DNA from: Streptomyces sp. MBT65
Lineage (GTDB): Bacteria; Actinomycetota; Actinomycetes; Streptomycetales; Streptomycetaceae
Length of the DNA stretch: 37,524 bases
Reading direction: 5' to 3'
Assembly (NCBI RefSeq): GCF_016612545.1
Contig: NZ_JAENRY010000052.1
Span: 1-37,524, forward strand
Shown here: positions 14,603 through 24,041 of the stretch, in pieces
Layout: every line of letters begins with the position of its first letter
Numbering within the stretch: the stretch's first letter is position 1
Program-made: the position numbers and the translations under genes
The notes under the pieces: generated by a model
The model's input: only the letters and a program-made list of their open reading frames with translations
Databases searched by the model: none
Told to the model about the DNA's origin: nothing

Positions 14603-16029
14603 GCGACGGGACGCGGTCCGACGGGCTGCCCGCGGACGAACCGGCGGGTGGCGCCGGACGGCACGCCGTCGTGATCGGCGGCGGGCTCGCCGGTGTCACC
14701 TCCGCCCTCGCGCTCGCCGACGCCGGAGTCCGCGTCACCCTGCTCGAAGGCCGCCCGCGCCTCGGCGGGCTCGCTTTCTCCTTCCAGCGCGGCGACCTCA
14801 CCGTCGACAACGGCCAGCATGTGTATCTGCGCTGCTGCACCGCCTACCGCTGGTTCCTCGACCGCATCGAGGGCGCGGCGCTGGCTCCGCTGCAGGATCG
14901 TCTCGACGTGCCCGTACTCGACGCGAACCGTCCCGAGGGACGCCGCCTGGGCAGACTGCGGCGAGATCCGCTGCCGGTGCCGCTGCATCTCGGACGCAGC
15001 CTCGCGACCTACCCGCATCTCTCGCTCGCCGAGCGCGCCAAAGTAGGCCGTGCCGCGCTCGCGCTCAAAGGGCTCGATCTCGCCGATCCGGCCCTGGACG
15101 CGCAGAACTTCGGCAGTTGGCTGACCGCGCACGGTCAGTCGGCGCGTGCTGTCGAGGCACTGTGGGACCTGGTGGGGGTCGCCACCCTCAACGCGGTCGC
15201 GGGCGACTCCTCGCTCGCCCTGGCCGCGATGGTGTTCAAGACCGGTCTGCTCTCCGACCCGGGCGCGGCCGACATCGGCTGGGCACACGTCCCGCTGGGT
15301 GAACTGCACGACCGGCTCGCCCGCAAGGCGCTCGACTCCGCGGGCGTGCGTACCGAAGTCCGTACACGCGTCACCTCCGTCTCCACTGAGGAAAACGGGC
15401 GTTGGAGCGTTCAGGTTCCCGGCGAGCGCATCGAGGCCGACGCCGTCGTGCTCGCCGTACCCCAGCGCGAGGCCCACGATCTGCTGCCCGACGGCGCCCT
15501 CGACGACCCCGGGCGACTGCTCGCGATCGACACCGCGCCGATCCTCAACATCCATGTCGTCTACGACCGCACGGTCCTCACCCGGCCCTTCTTCGCGGCG
15601 CTCGGCAGCCCCGTGCAGTGGGTGTTCGACCGGACCGACGCGTCCGGGCTGAAGGACGGCCAGTACCTGGCGCTGTCCCAGTCCGCCGTGCACGACGAGA
15701 TCGACGAGACCGTGGCCGCGCTGAGGGAGCGCTATCTGCCCGAGCTGGAGCGGCTGCTGCCCGGTGCGCGCGGCGCCGAGGTGAAGGACTTCTTCGTGAC
15801 CAGGGAGCGCACGGCGACGTTCGCTCCCGCTCCCGGCGTCGGACGGCTGCGGCCCGGCGCCCGCACCAAGGCCCCCGGCCTGTACCTGGCCGGAGCGTGG
15901 ACCGCCACAGGGTGGCCCGCGACCATGGAGAGTGCGGTTCGCAGTGGGGTGAGCGCGGCGGACGCCGCACTCGCCGCCCTGGGCCGGCCCCGCCCCCGTC
16001 ACCTCTTCGGATTCGAGGAGGCGGCGTGA
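14599..16029 (+). CDS. hpnE: hydroxysqualene dehydroxylase HpnE
   Basis: Predicted 476 residues, FAD-dependent amine-oxidase/phytoene-desaturase fold. HpnE reduces hydroxysqualene to squalene, the last step before cyclisation. The dinucleotide-binding motif VVIGGGLAGVTSALALADAG is at about 24-43, followed by LLEGRPRLGG and the DNGQHVYLRCC substrate-region segment. The C-terminal FAD motif is LYLAGAWTATGWPATMESAVRSG, split over about 430-452. The ATG at 14599 has a GGGGGGAG ribosome-binding site 6 bp upstream, so the frame upstream of it is not coding. It overlaps the small 40-residue ORF before it, and the stop overlaps possible starts of the polyprenyl synthase gene. Confidence 0.94.
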   Translation: MSDGTRSDGLPADEPAGGAGRHAVVIGGGLAGVTSALALADAGVRVTLLEGRPRLGGLAFSFQRGDLTVDNGQHVYLRCCTAYRWFLDRIEGAALAPLQDRLDVPVLDANRPEGRRLGRLRRDPLPVPLHLGRSLATYPHLSLAERAKVGRAALALKGLDLADPALDAQNFGSWLTAHGQSARAVEALWDLVGVATLNAVAGDSSLALAAMVFKTGLLSDPGAADIGWAHVPLGELHDRLARKALDSAGVRTEVRTRVTSVSTEENGRWSVQVPGERIEADAVVLAVPQREAHDLLPDGALDDPGRLLAIDTAPILNIHVVYDRTVLTRPFFAALGSPVQWVFDRTDASGLKDGQYLALSQSAVHDEIDETVAALRERYLPELERLLPGARGAEVKDFFVTRERTATFAPAPGVGRLRPGARTKAPGLYLAGAWTATGWPATMESAVRSGVSAADAALAALGRPRPRHLFGFEEAA

Positions 16030-16088
16030 TGCTCGACCAGCATGCGGCAGGCCCCCGCACCCCCGGTAGCACGACAAGAGGAGAGACT

Positions 16089-17156
16089 GTGCCCACTGTG
16101 CCCCCGGCCGAGACGGCTGCCGACGCGGTGGACGTGTCCGCGCTCCTGGAGCGCGGCCGGACCCTTGCCACACCGGTACTGCGGGCGGCCGTGGACCGCC
16201 TGGCACCTCCCATGGACACCGTCGCCGCTTACCACTTCGGCTGGATCGACGCCGAGGGCAACCCCGCGGCCGGCGACGGCGGCAAGGCCGTACGCCCCGC
16301 GCTCGCCGTGCTCTCCGCCGAGGTCACCGGCGCCGCGCCCGAGACCGGCATCCCCGGCGCCGTGGCCGTCGAACTGGTCCACAACTTCTCGCTGCTGCAC
16401 GACGACCTGATGGACGGCGACGAGCAGCGCCGGCACCGCGACACCGTCTGGAAGGTGCACGGCCCCTCCCAGGCGATCCTCGTCGGTGACGCCCTGTTCG
16501 CGCTGGCCAACGAGGTCCTGCTGGAGCTCGGCAGCGTCGAGGCCGGCCGCGCCACCCGCCGCCTCACCACCGCCACCCGCGCCCTCATCGACGGCCAGGC
16601 GCAGGACATCTCCTACGAGCACCGCGACCGCGTCAGCGTCGAGGAGTGCCTGGAGATGGAGGGCAACAAGACCGGCGCCCTGCTCGCCTGCGCCTCCTCC
16701 ATCGGGGCCGTGCTCGGCGGTGCGGACGACCGCACCGCCGACGTCCTGGAGAAGTACGGCTACCACCTCGGCCTGGCCTTCCAGGCCGTCGACGACCTCC
16801 TCGGCATCTGGGGCGACCCGGAGGCCACCGGGAAGCAGACCTGGAGCGATCTGCGCCAGCGCAAGAAGTCCCTGCCCGTGGTGGCGGCGCTCGCGGCGGG
16901 CGGACCCGCCTCCGACCGGCTCGGCGAGATCCTCGCCGCCGACGCCAAGAGCAGCGACTTCGAGAACTTCTCCGAGGAGGAGTTCGCGGCCCGCGCCGCG
17001 CTCATCGAGGAGGCCGGCGGCCGCGAGTGGACCGCCGAAGAGGCACGCCGTCAACACACCATCGCCATCGAGGTCCTCGACGCCATCGACATGCCCGACC
17101 GGGTTCGGGCGCAGTTCACGGCGCTCGCCGACTTCGTCGTCGTACGAAAGAGATGA
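16089..17156 (+). CDS. polyprenyl (farnesyl) diphosphate synthase
   Basis: Predicted 355 residues, trans-isoprenyl diphosphate synthase. It elongates DMAPP with IPP; within this operon its expected product is farnesyl diphosphate for HpnD. The first Asp-rich motif is LLHDDLMDGD (D105, D106, D109) and the second is AVDDLLGIWGD (D235, D236). GGKAVRP (about 64-70) binds IPP. The GTG at 16089 is preferred because AGAGGAGAG lies 5 bp upstream; GTG 16026 or ATG 16029 would overlap the hpnE stop and add 20 residues. Exact chain length cannot be read reliably. A hairpin (17190-17222) follows in the 112-bp gap before shc. Confidence 0.92.
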   Translation: MPTVPPAETAADAVDVSALLERGRTLATPVLRAAVDRLAPPMDTVAAYHFGWIDAEGNPAAGDGGKAVRPALAVLSAEVTGAAPETGIPGAVAVELVHNFSLLHDDLMDGDEQRRHRDTVWKVHGPSQAILVGDALFALANEVLLELGSVEAGRATRRLTTATRALIDGQAQDISYEHRDRVSVEECLEMEGNKTGALLACASSIGAVLGGADDRTADVLEKYGYHLGLAFQAVDDLLGIWGDPEATGKQTWSDLRQRKKSLPVVAALAAGGPASDRLGEILAADAKSSDFENFSEEEFAARAALIEEAGGREWTAEEARRQHTIAIEVLDAIDMPDRVRAQFTALADFVVVRKR

Positions 17157-17189
17157 TCACTATCGGTCGAATAGCCCTCGCGTAGTCGC

Positions 17190-17222
17190 CGGCCGGTGCT
17201 GCGGAGATACGAGCACCGGCCG
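17190..17222 (+). other. intra-operon hairpin before shc
   Basis: CGGCCGGTGCT (17190-17200) pairs perfectly with AGCACCGGCCG (17212-17222) around an 11-nt loop. It lies in the only sizeable gap (112 bp) of the early operon, between the polyprenyl synthase stop and the shc start, 46 bp before the latter. It could act as an attenuator, partial terminator, or RNA-stability element that sets the level of the cyclase relative to the upstream enzymes. Confidence 0.6.
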
Positions 17223-17268
17223 ACGGCGGACCCACAGCAGAGACATGCCACTGCACGAAGGGGAAGCC

Positions 17269-19275
17269 ATGACAGCGACGACCGACGGAAGCACCGGGGC
17301 CATGCAGCCCCGGGTTGCCGCGGCCAGCGAAACCGACATCAACACCCCCGTGGCGGCCGGGGTGCACGACGCCGCCGCACTCGCCGTACAACGTGCCACC
17401 GACTTCCTCCTCGCGCAGCAGGACGCCCAGGGCTGGTGGAAGGGCGACCTGGAGACGAACGTCACCATGGACGCCGAAGATCTGTTGCTCCGTCAGTTCC
17501 TGGGCATCCGCGACGAGTCGACCACCCAGGCCGCCGCACTCTTCATCCGCGGCGAACAGCGCGCGGACGGCACCTGGGCCAGCTTCTACGGCGGGTCCGG
17601 CGAACTCTCCACCACCATCGAGGCGTACGTCGCCCTCCGGCTGGCCGGTGACGCGCCGGACGCCCCGCACATGGCGAAGGCCTCCGCCTGGGTGCGCGAG
17701 CGGGGCGGCATCGCCTCGGCCCGGGTCTTCACCCGGATCTGGCTCGCCCTGTTCGGCTGGTGGAAGTGGGACGACCTGCCCGAACTCCCGCCGGAACTCC
17801 TCTACTTCCCCACCTGGGTACCGCTCAACATCTACGACTTCGGATGCTGGGCCCGGCAGACCATCGTGCCGCTCACCGTCGTCTCCGCGAAGCGGCCGGT
17901 GCGGCCCGCGCCCTTCCCGCTCGACGAACTCCACACCGACGCCGACAATCCGAACCCCGTCAAGCCCCTTGCCCCGGTGGCGAGTTGGGACGGCGCCTTC
18001 CAGCGGCTCGACAAGGCGCTGCACCTCTACCGCAAGGTCGCGCCGCGCAAGCTGCGCGGGGCGGCCATGAAAGCGGCCGCGCGTTGGATCATCGAGCGGC
18101 AGGAGAACGACGGCTGCTGGGGCGGCATCCAGCCGCCCGCCGTGTACTCGGTGATCGCCCTGCATCTGCTCGGCTACGACCTCGAACACCCCGTGATGCG
18201 CGCGGGACTCGAGTCGCTGGACCGGTTCGCGGTCTGGCGCGAGGACGGGGCCCGGATGATCGAGGCCTGCCAGTCCCCGGTGTGGGACACCTGCCTCGCG
18301 ACCATCGCGCTCGCCGACGCGGGCGTGCCCGCCGACCACCCCCAACTGGTCAAGGCCGCCGACTGGATGCTCGGGGAGGAGATCGTCCGCCCCGGCGACT
18401 GGGCGGTCAAACGGCCCCAACTGCCGCCCGGCGGCTGGGCGTTCGAGTTCCACAACGACAACTACCCCGACATCGACGACACCGCCGAGGTCGTGCTCGC
18501 GCTGCGCCGAGTCAGACATCACGACCCGGAACGCCTGGACCGGGCCGCCGGACGCGCGGTCCGCTGGAACCTCGGAATGCAGTCCAAGAACGGCGGTTGG
18601 GGCGCCTTCGACGTCGACAACACCAGCCCCTTCCCCAACCGGCTGCCGTTCTGCGACTTCGGCGAGGTCATCGACCCGCCGTCGGCGGACGTCACCGCGC
18701 ACGTCGTCGAGATGCTCGCCGTCGAGGGCCTCGCCCACGACCCGCGCACCCGGCGCGGCATCGAGTGGCTGCTCGCCGAACAGGAGCCGGACGGCTCGTG
18801 GTTCGGCCGCTGGGGCGTCAACTACGTCTACGGCACAGGGTCCGTGGTGCCCGCCCTCGCCGCAGCCGGGATCCCCGGCTCCCACCCGGCGATCCGGCGC
18901 GCGGTGACCTGGCTGGAGCGGGTGCAGAACGAGGACGGCGGCTGGGGCGAGGACCTGCGCTCCTACAAGTACGCCAAGGAATGGAGCGGCCGGGGCGCCT
19001 CCACCGCCTCGCAGACGGCCTGGGCGCTGATGGCCCTGCTCGCGGCGGGGGAGCACGACTCCAAAGCCGTCGAACGGGGCGTCGAGTGGCTCGCGACGAC
19101 CCAGCGGGAGGACGGCTCCTGGGACGAGCCGTATTTCACCGGCACGGGCTTCCCGTGGGACTTCTCCATCAACTACCACCTCTACCGGCAGGTGTTCCCG
19201 CTCACCGCGCTCGGGCGCTTCGTGCACGGAGAACCGTTCTCCCAGGCCCCTCTCTCCCCGGCCAAGGGGGGCTGA
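17269..19275 (+). CDS. shc: squalene-hopene cyclase
   Basis: Predicted 668 residues, close to the usual 630-680. It cyclises squalene to hopene/hopanol at the inner membrane surface. The protonating DxDD motif is DIDD (401-404). Many QW repeats are visible: QDAQGWWKG, RADGTWASFYGG, QENDGCWGG, QSKNGGWGAFD, QEPDGSWFGRWG, QNEDGGWGED and QREDGSWDEP. The QW repeats and the YFTGTGFPWDFSINYHLYR terminus are typical of bacterial SHC. The ATG at 17269 has AAGGGGAAG 4 bp upstream; an ATG at 17245 is in frame but less well placed. The stop overlaps the hpnG start (TGATG). Confidence 0.97.
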   Translation: MTATTDGSTGAMQPRVAAASETDINTPVAAGVHDAAALAVQRATDFLLAQQDAQGWWKGDLETNVTMDAEDLLLRQFLGIRDESTTQAAALFIRGEQRADGTWASFYGGSGELSTTIEAYVALRLAGDAPDAPHMAKASAWVRERGGIASARVFTRIWLALFGWWKWDDLPELPPELLYFPTWVPLNIYDFGCWARQTIVPLTVVSAKRPVRPAPFPLDELHTDADNPNPVKPLAPVASWDGAFQRLDKALHLYRKVAPRKLRGAAMKAAARWIIERQENDGCWGGIQPPAVYSVIALHLLGYDLEHPVMRAGLESLDRFAVWREDGARMIEACQSPVWDTCLATIALADAGVPADHPQLVKAADWMLGEEIVRPGDWAVKRPQLPPGGWAFEFHNDNYPDIDDTAEVVLALRRVRHHDPERLDRAAGRAVRWNLGMQSKNGGWGAFDVDNTSPFPNRLPFCDFGEVIDPPSADVTAHVVEMLAVEGLAHDPRTRRGIEWLLAEQEPDGSWFGRWGVNYVYGTGSVVPALAAAGIPGSHPAIRRAVTWLERVQNEDGGWGEDLRSYKYAKEWSGRGASTASQTAWALMALLAAGEHDSKAVERGVEWLATTQREDGSWDEPYFTGTGFPWDFSINYHLYRQVFPLTALGRFVHGEPFSQAPLSPAKGG

Positions 19276-19916
19276 TGAGCACCCGGCCCGCCGGACCGCC
19301 GCTGTTGATCGCCTGCGCGCTCGGCATCGAGCACCTCGCCCTGCGCGCCGGCGACCGCTCCGGCGCCGGCGGGCCCGTCACCGTCATCCGGACGGGGATG
19401 GGGCCGCAGGCGGCCGAGGAGGCCGTCACCCGGCGCCTCCGCGACCCGGCGCTGTCCGGGGCCGCCGTACTGGCCACGGGCTTCTGCGCCGGACTCGCCC
19501 CCGGCATGCACCCCGGCGACCTGGTGGTCGCCGAGGAGACCAGGGAGGCGCGCGGAACCGTTCCGTGCGTCGGTACCGAGCTGCTCGTCAAGGAACTGGT
19601 GCGGGCCCTGCCCGGACGCAGCGTCCACACCGGCCCCCTCACCGGCTCCGATCACATCGTCCGCGGTCAGGAACGGTCGGATCTGCTCGCGACCGGCGCG
19701 ATCGCGGTCGACATGGAGTCGGCGGCCACGCTGCTGAGCGCCGTGCGTACGGGCGCGCGCCCGGTTGCGGCCGTACGGGTGGTCGTGGACGCTCCTGAAC
19801 ATGAACTCGTCCGGATCGGCACGGTGCGCGGTGGAATATCGGCTTTCCGCGTCCTTCGATCCGTTCTTCCCGCTTTTTTCGAATGGCACCGTTCTTTGCT
19901 GCTCCCTCGGAGGTGA
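19275..19916 (+). CDS. hpnG: adenosylhopane nucleosidase/phosphorylase HpnG
   Basis: Predicted 213 residues, purine-nucleoside phosphorylase/nucleosidase fold. HpnG removes adenine from adenosylhopane to give ribosylhopane or its phosphate. Visible features are IRTGMGPQAAEEAV (about 38-51), ATGFCAGLAPGMHPGDLVVAEE split over 71-92, and the ribose-binding VDMESAATLL (Asp146, Glu148). The gene overlaps shc by one base and is followed after 5 bp by hpnH, the enzyme that makes its substrate. Length matches short actinobacterial members. Confidence 0.88.
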   Translation: MSTRPAGPPLLIACALGIEHLALRAGDRSGAGGPVTVIRTGMGPQAAEEAVTRRLRDPALSGAAVLATGFCAGLAPGMHPGDLVVAEETREARGTVPCVGTELLVKELVRALPGRSVHTGPLTGSDHIVRGQERSDLLATGAIAVDMESAATLLSAVRTGARPVAAVRVVVDAPEHELVRIGTVRGGISAFRVLRSVLPAFFEWHRSLLLPRR

Positions 19917-19921
19917 GCCAG

Positions 19922-20944
19922 ATGGCCATGCCGCTGCGCCAGACAATCAAGGTCGCTACATACTTGGCTGAACAGAAGCTCCGCAAGCGGGACAAGTTCC
20001 CCCTGATCGTGGAGCTGGAACCGCTCTTCGCGTGCAACCTGAAGTGCGAGGGCTGCGGCAAGATCCAGCACCCGGCGGGCGTGCTCAAGCAGCGCATGCC
20101 GGTGGCTCAGGCCGTCGGGGCGGTGCTCGAGTCCGGTGCGCCGATGGTGTCCATCGCGGGCGGCGAGCCCCTGATGCACCCTCAGATCGACGAGATCGTG
20201 CGGCAGTTGGTGGCGAAGAAGAAGTACGTCTTCCTCTGCACCAACGCGATGCTGCTGCGCAAGAAGCTCGACAAGTTCACGCCCTCGCCGTACTTCGCCT
20301 TCGCGGTGCACATCGACGGGCTGCGCGAGCGGCACGACGAGTCCGTCGCGAAGGAGGGTGTGTTCGACGAGGCCGTGGAGGCGATGAAGGAGGCCAAGAA
20401 GCGCGGCTTCCGGGTCACCACCAACTCGACCTTCTTCAACACGGACACCCCGCAGACCATCATCGAGGTCCTGAACTTCCTCAACGACGACATCAAGGTC
20501 GACGAGATGATGATCTCGCCCGCCTACGCCTACGAGAAGGCGCCCGACCAGGAGCACTTCCTGGGCGTCGCGCAGACCCACGAGCTGTTCAAGAAGGCCT
20601 TCGCGGGCGGCAACCGCAGGAAGTGGCGGCTCAACCACTCCCCGCTCTTCCTGGACTTCCTGGAGGGCAAGGTCGACTTCCCGTGCACGGCCTGGGCGAT
20701 CCCGAACTACTCGCTCTTCGGATGGCAGCGCCCCTGCTACCTGATGAGCGACGGGTACGTGCCCACGTACCGGGAGCTGATCGAGGAGACCGACTGGGAC
20801 AAGTACGGCCGCGGCAAGGACCCGCGCTGCGCCAACTGCATGGCGCACTGCGGCTACGAGCCCACCGCCGTCCTCGCCACCATGGGCTCCCTCAAGGAGT
20901 CCCTGCGGGCCATGCGCGAGACCGTCGCCGGAAACCGCGACTGA
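19922..20944 (+). CDS. hpnH: adenosylhopane synthase HpnH (radical SAM)
   Basis: Predicted 340 residues, radical SAM enzyme that joins the 5'-deoxyadenosyl group of SAM to diploptene, the first side-chain step of extended hopanoids. The cluster-binding motif is ACNLKCEGC (Cys38, Cys42, Cys45), and the GGEPLMHP SAM motif is at about 80-87. The C-terminal extension has further cysteines (RCANCMAHCGYEP), typical of HpnH/SPASM-like tails. The ATG at 19922 has GGAGGTGA 7 bp upstream. It is followed after 4 bp by ispG, another iron-sulfur enzyme. Confidence 0.96.
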   Translation: MAMPLRQTIKVATYLAEQKLRKRDKFPLIVELEPLFACNLKCEGCGKIQHPAGVLKQRMPVAQAVGAVLESGAPMVSIAGGEPLMHPQIDEIVRQLVAKKKYVFLCTNAMLLRKKLDKFTPSPYFAFAVHIDGLRERHDESVAKEGVFDEAVEAMKEAKKRGFRVTTNSTFFNTDTPQTIIEVLNFLNDDIKVDEMMISPAYAYEKAPDQEHFLGVAQTHELFKKAFAGGNRRKWRLNHSPLFLDFLEGKVDFPCTAWAIPNYSLFGWQRPCYLMSDGYVPTYRELIEETDWDKYGRGKDPRCANCMAHCGYEPTAVLATMGSLKESLRAMRETVAGNRD

Positions 20945-20948
20945 CGTC

Positions 20949-22106
20949 ATGACCGCAGTGTCCCTGGGCGTCCCCGAGATGCCGGTCCGGCCGATCGCCG
21001 AGCGACGTGTGTCGCGACGCATCCAGGTCGGGCCGGTGGCGGTCGGGGGCGGGGCCCCCGTCTCGGTCCAGTCGATGACCACGACCCGTACGTCGGACAT
21101 CGGCGCCACCCTCCAGCAGATCGCCGAACTCACCGCGTCCGGCTGCCAGATCGTCCGCGTCGCCTGCCCCACGCAGGACGACGCGGACGCGCTGGCCACC
21201 ATCGCGCGCAAGTCGCAGATCCCGGTGATCGCGGACATCCACTTCCAGCCCAAGTACGTCTTCGCCGCGATCGAGGCCGGGTGCGCGGCAGTTCGCGTGA
21301 ACCCCGGCAACATCAAGCAGTTCGACGACAAGGTCAAGGAGATCGCGCGGGCCGCCAAGGACCACGGCACGCCGATCCGCATCGGGGTCAACGCCGGTTC
21401 CCTGGACCGGAGGTTGCTCCAGAAGTACGGCAAGGCGACGCCCGAGGCGCTCGTCGAGTCGGCCCTGTGGGAGGCGTCGCTCTTCGAGGAGCACGGTTTC
21501 GGCGACATCAAGATCTCCGTCAAGCACAACGACCCCGTGGTGATGGTCAACGCCTACCGGCTGCTGGCCGCGCAGAGCGACTATCCGCTGCACCTCGGGG
21601 TCACCGAGGCCGGTCCCGCCTTCCAGGGCACGATCAAGTCGGCGGTCGCCTTCGGGGCGCTGCTCAGCGAGGGCATCGGCGACACGATCCGGGTGTCGCT
21701 GTCCGCCCCGCCGGTGGAGGAGGTCAAGGTCGGCCTCCAGATCCTGGAGTCGCTGAACCTCAAGCCCCGCCGGTTGGAAATCGTGTCGTGCCCGTCCTGC
21801 GGGCGCGCCCAGGTGGACGTCTACAAGCTCGCCGACGAGGTCACTGCGGGCCTGGAAGGCATGGAGGTGCCGTTGCGCGTCGCGGTCATGGGCTGCGTCG
21901 TCAACGGACCCGGCGAGGCGCGGGAGGCGGACCTCGGCGTCGCCTCCGGCAACGGAAAGGGCCAGATCTTCGTCAAGGGCGAGGTCATCAAGACCGTCCC
22001 CGAGTCGAAGATCGTGGAGACCCTCATCGAGGAGGCGATGAAGATCGCCGAACAGATGGAGCAGGACGGCGTCGCGGCGGGGGAGCCGGCCGTCACCGTG
22101 AGCTGA
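20949..22106 (+). CDS. ispG: (E)-4-hydroxy-3-methylbut-2-enyl-diphosphate synthase
   Basis: Predicted 385 residues. IspG converts methylerythritol cyclodiphosphate to HMBPP, the penultimate MEP-pathway step, with a [4Fe-4S] cluster. The ligands are in VSCPSCGRAQVD (Cys281, Cys284) and MGCVVNGPGEA (Cys316 plus the Glu at about 323). The N-terminal TIM barrel contains VQSMTTT and PVIADIHF. Streptomycetes commonly carry a second, housekeeping ispG elsewhere, so this copy probably boosts precursor supply for hopanoids. That is known of the genus, not seen here. Confidence 0.96.
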   Translation: MTAVSLGVPEMPVRPIAERRVSRRIQVGPVAVGGGAPVSVQSMTTTRTSDIGATLQQIAELTASGCQIVRVACPTQDDADALATIARKSQIPVIADIHFQPKYVFAAIEAGCAAVRVNPGNIKQFDDKVKEIARAAKDHGTPIRIGVNAGSLDRRLLQKYGKATPEALVESALWEASLFEEHGFGDIKISVKHNDPVVMVNAYRLLAAQSDYPLHLGVTEAGPAFQGTIKSAVAFGALLSEGIGDTIRVSLSAPPVEEVKVGLQILESLNLKPRRLEIVSCPSCGRAQVDVYKLADEVTAGLEGMEVPLRVAVMGCVVNGPGEAREADLGVASGNGKGQIFVKGEVIKTVPESKIVETLIEEAMKIAEQMEQDGVAAGEPAVTVS

Positions 22107-22133
22107 ACCAGCACGGACCGAAGGGGGCCCGAC

Positions 22134-24041
22134 GTGACGATTCTGGAGAGCATCCGTCAACCACGCGACCTGAAGGCGCTGTCCGAGGCGGAACTCGGCC
22201 AACTGTCCGAAGAGATAAGGGAGTTCCTGGTCCACGCGGTGGCCAGGACCGGCGGTCACCTCGGGCCCAACCTGGGCGTGGTGGAACTGACCGTCGCGCT
22301 CCACCGGGTCTTCGAGTCCCCGGTCGACCGCATCGTCTGGGACACCGGCCACCAGAGCTATGTGCACAAGCTCCTGACGGGCCGTCAGGACTTCTCGAAG
22401 CTGCGCGGCAAGGGCGGCCTGTCCGGCTACCCCTCGCGCGAGGAGTCCGAGCACGACATCGTCGAGAACAGCCACGCCTCCACCGCGCTCGGCTGGGCCG
22501 ACGGCCTCGCCAAGGCCCGCCAGGTGCAGGGCGAGAAGGGCCATGTCGTCGCGGTCGTCGGCGACGGCGCGCTCACCGGCGGCATGGCCTGGGAGGCGCT
22601 GAACAACATCGCCGCCGCCAAGGACCGCCCGCTGATCATCGTCGTCAACGACAACGAGCGCTCCTACTCGCCCACCATCGGCGGCCTCGCCAACCACCTC
22701 GCCACCCTGCGCACGACCGACAGCTACGAGAAGGTCCTCGCCTGGGGCAAGGACGTCCTGCTGCGCACCCCGGTCATCGGCAACACCGTCTACGAGTCGC
22801 TGCACGGTGCGAAGAAGGGCTTCAAGGACGCGTTCGCCCCGCAGGGCATGTTCGAGGACCTGGGCCTCAAGTACGTGGGCCCGATCGACGGACACGACAT
22901 CGGCGCGGTCGAGTCCGCGCTGCGCCGCGCGAAACGCTTCCACGGCCCGGTCCTGGTCCACTGCCTCACGGAGAAGGGGCGCGGCTACGAACCCGCCCTC
23001 GCCCACGAGGAGGACCACTTCCACACCGTCGGCGTGATGGACCCGCTCACGTGCGAGCCCCTCGTGCCCTCCAACGGCCCTTCCTGGACCAGTGTGTTCG
23101 GCGACGAGATCCTGCGCATCGGGGAGGAGCGGGAGGACATCGTGGCCATCACGGCGGCCATGCTGCACCCGGTCGGCCTCGGCAAGTTCGCCGCGAAGTT
23201 CCCCGACCGGGTATGGGACGTCGGCATCGCCGAACAGCACGCGGCCGTGTCGGCGGCGGGCCTCGCGACCGGGGGACTGCACCCCGTCGTCGCCGTCTAC
23301 GCCACCTTCCTCAACCGCGCCTTCGACCAGCTCCTGATGGACGTGGCGCTGCACCGCTGCGGAGTGACGTTCGTCCTCGACCGCGCCGGGGTGACCGGAG
23401 TCGACGGAGCGTCACACAACGGCATGTGGGACATGTCCATCCTCCAGGTCGTGCCGGGTCTGAGGATCGCCGCCCCGCGCGACGCCGACCAACTCCGGGC
23501 CCAGCTACGGGAAGCGGTCGCCGTCGACGACGCGCCGACCCTCGTCCGCTTCCCGAAGGAGTCGGTCGGACCGGAGATCCCCGCGATCGACCGCGTGGGC
23601 GGCCTCGACGTCCTGCACCGGGGCGCGGAGACACCCGAGGTGCTGCTCGTCGCCGTAGGAGTGATGGCGCCCGTCTGCCTCCAGGCCGCCGAACTCCTTG
23701 AAGCCCGCGGCATCAACTGCACGGTCGTGGACCCCCGTTGGGTCAAACCCGTCGACCCGGCGCTGCCCGGCCTCGCCGCCGAACACCGCCTGGTGGCCGT
23801 CGTCGAGGACAACAGCCGCGCCTCCGGCGTCGGCGCCGCCGTGGCGCTGGCGCTGGGCGACGCCGAAGTCGACGTCCCCGTACGGCGGTTCGGCATCCCG
23901 GAGCAGTTCCTCGCGCACGCCAAACGCGGCGAGGTGCTCGCCGACATCGGCCTCACACCCGTCGAGGTCGCCGGACGGATCAGCGCAAGCCTGGCGGTCA
24001 AGGACAGGGCCGGCCACGCAGCCAAGGAGAAACCCGAATGA
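22134..24041 (+). CDS. dxs: 1-deoxy-D-xylulose-5-phosphate synthase
   Basis: Predicted 635 residues from a GTG with AAGGGGG about 9 bp upstream. DXS condenses pyruvate and glyceraldehyde-3-phosphate, the first and rate-limiting MEP step, using thiamine diphosphate. The ThDP/Mg motif GDGALTGGMAWEALNN begins at about 143; early landmarks are HLGPNLGVVELTVALH and WDTGHQSYVHKLLTG. The transketolase pyrimidine-binding domain follows (VGIAEQHAAVSAAGLA, about 363-378), then the C-terminal transketolase domain. The stop overlaps the aminotransferase start (ATGA), tying precursor supply to the last hopanoid tailoring gene. Confidence 0.96.
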   Translation: MTILESIRQPRDLKALSEAELGQLSEEIREFLVHAVARTGGHLGPNLGVVELTVALHRVFESPVDRIVWDTGHQSYVHKLLTGRQDFSKLRGKGGLSGYPSREESEHDIVENSHASTALGWADGLAKARQVQGEKGHVVAVVGDGALTGGMAWEALNNIAAAKDRPLIIVVNDNERSYSPTIGGLANHLATLRTTDSYEKVLAWGKDVLLRTPVIGNTVYESLHGAKKGFKDAFAPQGMFEDLGLKYVGPIDGHDIGAVESALRRAKRFHGPVLVHCLTEKGRGYEPALAHEEDHFHTVGVMDPLTCEPLVPSNGPSWTSVFGDEILRIGEEREDIVAITAAMLHPVGLGKFAAKFPDRVWDVGIAEQHAAVSAAGLATGGLHPVVAVYATFLNRAFDQLLMDVALHRCGVTFVLDRAGVTGVDGASHNGMWDMSILQVVPGLRIAAPRDADQLRAQLREAVAVDDAPTLVRFPKESVGPEIPAIDRVGGLDVLHRGAETPEVLLVAVGVMAPVCLQAAELLEARGINCTVVDPRWVKPVDPALPGLAAEHRLVAVVEDNSRASGVGAAVALALGDAEVDVPVRRFGIPEQFLAHAKRGEVLADIGLTPVEVAGRISASLAVKDRAGHAAKEKPE

